Made by a program: the position numbers and the translations under genes. Below the pieces are notes generated by a model. It saw only the letters and a program-made list of their open reading frames with translations, was not told where the DNA came from and made no database searches. From an uncultured Boseongicola sp. (GTDB lineage: Bacteria; Pseudomonadota; Alphaproteobacteria; Rhodobacterales; Rhodobacteraceae), in the NCBI GenBank assembly GCA_905479635.1, contig CAJQNG010000034.1:1-48317 (forward strand): a stretch of DNA of 48,317 nucleotides, written 5' to 3'. Positions 46,367-48,317 of the stretch are shown in pieces (position 1 is the first letter of the stretch; the number at the start of each line of letters is the position of its first letter).

Positions 46367-48081
46367 GAAACGCCCTTGCGGGAGGACAGACAAGAGAAGC
46401 GTTGGCAATAGTCGAGCGCCATATGCGCGGTCGAGCCGCTGATGCAGACTCTCTCCATCTTGCCGGAAGCTGCGCCTGGCGGGCAGGGAACAAATCCAAG
46501 GCACTGGAATACTTGCGTAAATGTACGAAGCTGCAGCCTCGTGTCTATTCCTACCTCAACGAATATGCACGAATGCTGGTTCTGTCGCGAGACAATGCTG
46601 GCGTGGGAGTGTCAGCGGAGGCGCTCATGCTGCGACCGAATGACCCGGCCGCCCGACGTTCCCATGCGATGATCGTGTTTAACGGCCCCAAGCCCACTGA
46701 TGCGCTACCGCTACTAAAGGAAATCGCGAAGGCCAATCCGGCTGACGGCGAAGCGCATGCGGTAATCGCCGCCCTCTTCGTCTATCTTGGTGACAGTCAA
46801 GAAGCCCTCGACGCAGCGGCCTCTGCAGAAGCGGCGGGCGTTGATGGACCTGAATTGTCCGAGGTGCGCGGCCGCGCGCTGGCACAATTGAAACGTTATG
46901 GCGAGGCGCGCGCGCATTTTGGAGATGCGCTTCAAAAGCAGCCCAGCCGTTTGCTCAGCTTGCGAGGTTATTCCCATTGCTCTTTTTGGCTTCGGGATGT
47001 GGAGGGCGGCCAGAAGGCGGCGGCAGCACATGCCCGCCTCATGCCGTTCGAGCGACGCGGGTCCGCAGATGCTGAACTGAAAGTTCTAGTTGGTTCATCG
47101 CCTGGCAAGGATCGCCTTTTTGAGCAGATCTCCGCCGAACAGCCTTACTTAAGATCAAATTATATCAGTACGTTGCGACTTCTCGAGGTGCAAGTTATTG
47201 CTTTTCCGACGAGCTATGTTTCAGCAAAAGATGTGGTTGAGAAATGCGGTGACGTGGACCTTATTTTTAACGATAACTCGAATGCCGAAATCTTACTGCA
47301 AGACCGGGATGCCGGATCAATCGCGGCAGATTACGCAGCGACCGGCCTGCCGGTGCTAAACCCGATTGCCGGCTGCGTTACTACATCGCGGGATGGTAAT
47401 TACCAGCGCTTTAAGGATGTATCAGAGTTTATCTTCCCTCGGACGGAGAGATTTCTGGTCGGGGGGGACCCGGCTTTGACAGCAAAGGCGATGCTTTCAT
47501 CATTTGATCCGCCATTCATGGTCCGCCCTACCCATACGAACGTGCGCGGCGGCCTGCGTGTCATTCATGATGCAAAAGCTTTTATCGCCGAGCCGGCACT
47601 GGCCAAGGGCATGTCCTATTTTGCAATTGAATATTATCCCTCAAGCTATGTGGCCCCGGACGGTCAGGAAGGTGCTCAGCATTTCCGGGTTGCTGTTCTC
47701 GACGGCGAGGTCATCCCCGATCGGATTTGCTGGTCACCCGGTGAATTTACAACCCCGTCGCCCGACCGTGTTGCGCTAAAATACCATGAACGCGGGCTGT
47801 TCGATCTAGAAGAGCGCTTCACCGAAGCTCCCGAGGCCGTGCTTAAGAATGATCCAGCAAAGATATTTGCGGCAATTATTGAAAAAACTGATCTTGATCT
47901 GTTCGGCATCGATTTTGGCTTTGATGCGCAAGGGCGCATCGTCGTTTATGAGATCAACGCGACCATGCTGTTTTTCCCGACAGGCGGCCGTCTGTCTTAT
48001 ACTCCACGTCGAGAGATTTTGCGTGAGCGGTTCGATAAGAAGTTTCTGACCTATCTAAGGAAGTGCGCCACCAGGCGTTGA
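46318..48081 (+). CDS. TPR and ATP-grasp-like fusion protein
   Basis: 587-residue soluble protein. Residues about 1-245 form TPR-like helical repeats (ALAIVERHM, LHLAGSCAWRAGNKSKALEYL, PADGEAHAVIAALFVYLGDSQEAL in pieces). The C-terminal half resembles ATP-grasp ligases: PPFMVRPTHTNVRGGLRV could be the nucleotide-loop region, FRVAVLDGEV a core strand, and VVYEINATM the Glu-x-Asn metal-binding end. Such enzymes join a carboxylate to an amine or thiol using ATP; the substrate is unknown. ATG 46318 is used; a TTG at 46306 would add four residues. More A/T-rich than its neighbours, suggesting a different origin. Followed by the start of a second copy. Confidence 0.83.
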   Translation: MAGDKTSKSDAVIAKARNALAGGQTREALAIVERHMRGRAADADSLHLAGSCAWRAGNKSKALEYLRKCTKLQPRVYSYLNEYARMLVLSRDNAGVGVSAEALMLRPNDPAARRSHAMIVFNGPKPTDALPLLKEIAKANPADGEAHAVIAALFVYLGDSQEALDAAASAEAAGVDGPELSEVRGRALAQLKRYGEARAHFGDALQKQPSRLLSLRGYSHCSFWLRDVEGGQKAAAAHARLMPFERRGSADAELKVLVGSSPGKDRLFEQISAEQPYLRSNYISTLRLLEVQVIAFPTSYVSAKDVVEKCGDVDLIFNDNSNAEILLQDRDAGSIAADYAATGLPVLNPIAGCVTTSRDGNYQRFKDVSEFIFPRTERFLVGGDPALTAKAMLSSFDPPFMVRPTHTNVRGGLRVIHDAKAFIAEPALAKGMSYFAIEYYPSSYVAPDGQEGAQHFRVAVLDGEVIPDRICWSPGEFTTPSPDRVALKYHERGLFDLEERFTEAPEAVLKNDPAKIFAAIIEKTDLDLFGIDFGFDAQGRIVVYEINATMLFFPTGGRLSYTPRREILRERFDKKFLTYLRKCATRR

Positions 48082-48200
48082 TTGCGCCGATTTTGCATTA
48101 CGGCGTGATTTCGAAGTCGTTTGAAAGAAAGAAGACGGGCTCGTCGCCGCTCCTGCGGTTCCAGTCAACCCGCCGACAGACATAACCGTTTTGTCCTAAG

Positions 48201-48317
48201 GGTCAGTGGAGTTTTGCGCCGAGTAGATATAAAGGGTTAAACTGATTGCGGAACGTTTGGGTAAGAATATGGCTGGTGATAAAACCTCTAAATCTGACGC
48301 CGTGATCGCGAAGGCAC
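48201..48317 (+). repeat. Direct repeat, copy 2 (117 bp seen, continues outside)
   Basis: Matches 46250-46366 with a single mismatch and runs to the last base of the window, so the true repeat is probably longer. The 119 bases between the stop of copy 1 and this repeat (48082-48200) differ from the sequence before copy 1. Confidence 0.97.
48269..48317 (+). CDS. Second copy of the TPR/ATP-grasp gene, 5' end only
   Basis: ATG 48269 and the following 15 codons (MAGDKTSKSDAVIAKA) are identical in DNA to the first codons of the gene at 46318, with the same upstream leader. The rest lies outside the window. It may be a full tandem paralogue or a fragment. Confidence 0.8.
   Translation, partial: MAGDKTSKSDAVIAKA

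Overview
The window looks like chromosomal DNA of an alphaproteobacterium of the Roseobacter group (Rhodobacterales); I do not assign a genus. Pointers are a DctBD-like pair beside a TAXI-type TRAP transporter, the mreB-mreC-mreD-mrdA order, an SMC of about 1150 residues, a TrmD with the N-terminal extension I recall from Roseobacters, a cysteine-free L31, and moderately high G+C with many 4-bp stop/start overlaps. There are no tRNA or rRNA genes, CRISPR arrays or insertion sequences that I can see.

Layout. 1-4139 (minus): cell-elongation operon mreB, mreC, mreD and the 5' part of mrdA (PBP2), which runs off the left edge. 4446-8298 (plus): a decayed sensor/transport locus. dctB and dctD relics are joined by a large deletion, then an intact TAXI solute-binding protein, then a TRAP permease relic with its middle missing. 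8316-18582 (minus): the most unusual block, eight co-directed genes for a soluble Ser/Thr kinase, an FHA protein, a PP2C phosphatase, three P-loop GTPases (one large and dynamin-like, two related to each other), a small possible Roadblock-like protein and an orphan protein. I read it as a reversible phospho-signalling module attached to dynamin-like GTPases; no secretion-system structural genes accompany it.

18931-21236 (minus): saccharopine dehydrogenase, a GST and a histidine-phosphatase-like protein. 21440-24205 (plus): a stand-alone molybdenum formate dehydrogenase alpha subunit. 24206-30388: mostly housekeeping and stress genes (rsmD, ferredoxin-reductase-like flavoprotein, peroxiredoxin 5, MscS channel, pterin dehydratase, FemAB-like acyltransferase, glycerophosphodiesterase, RidA). 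30605-31967: mlaA and mlaC for outer-membrane lipid asymmetry. 31964-33737: a divergent MnmD methyltransferase and DAO-family oxidase that look like a split MnmC. 33807-39765: HTD2-like dehydratase, FMN reductase, smc and an EamA transporter. 39838-45906 (plus): a small membrane protein, then a translation/export run with ffh, two acetyltransferases (the second with an internal deletion), chorismate mutase, rpsP, rimM, trmD, rplS and rpmE, closed by a clear terminator.

45962-48317: a more A/T-rich stretch with no recognisable gene, then a TPR plus ATP-grasp fusion gene. The final 117 bases repeat the upstream region and first codons of that gene with one mismatch, so a second copy begins at the right edge and continues outside the window.

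Two themes stand out: the kinase/FHA/phosphatase/dynamin operon as a candidate undescribed system, and several separate internal deletions (dctB-dctD, TRAP permease, second acetyltransferase) next to a recent tandem duplication.
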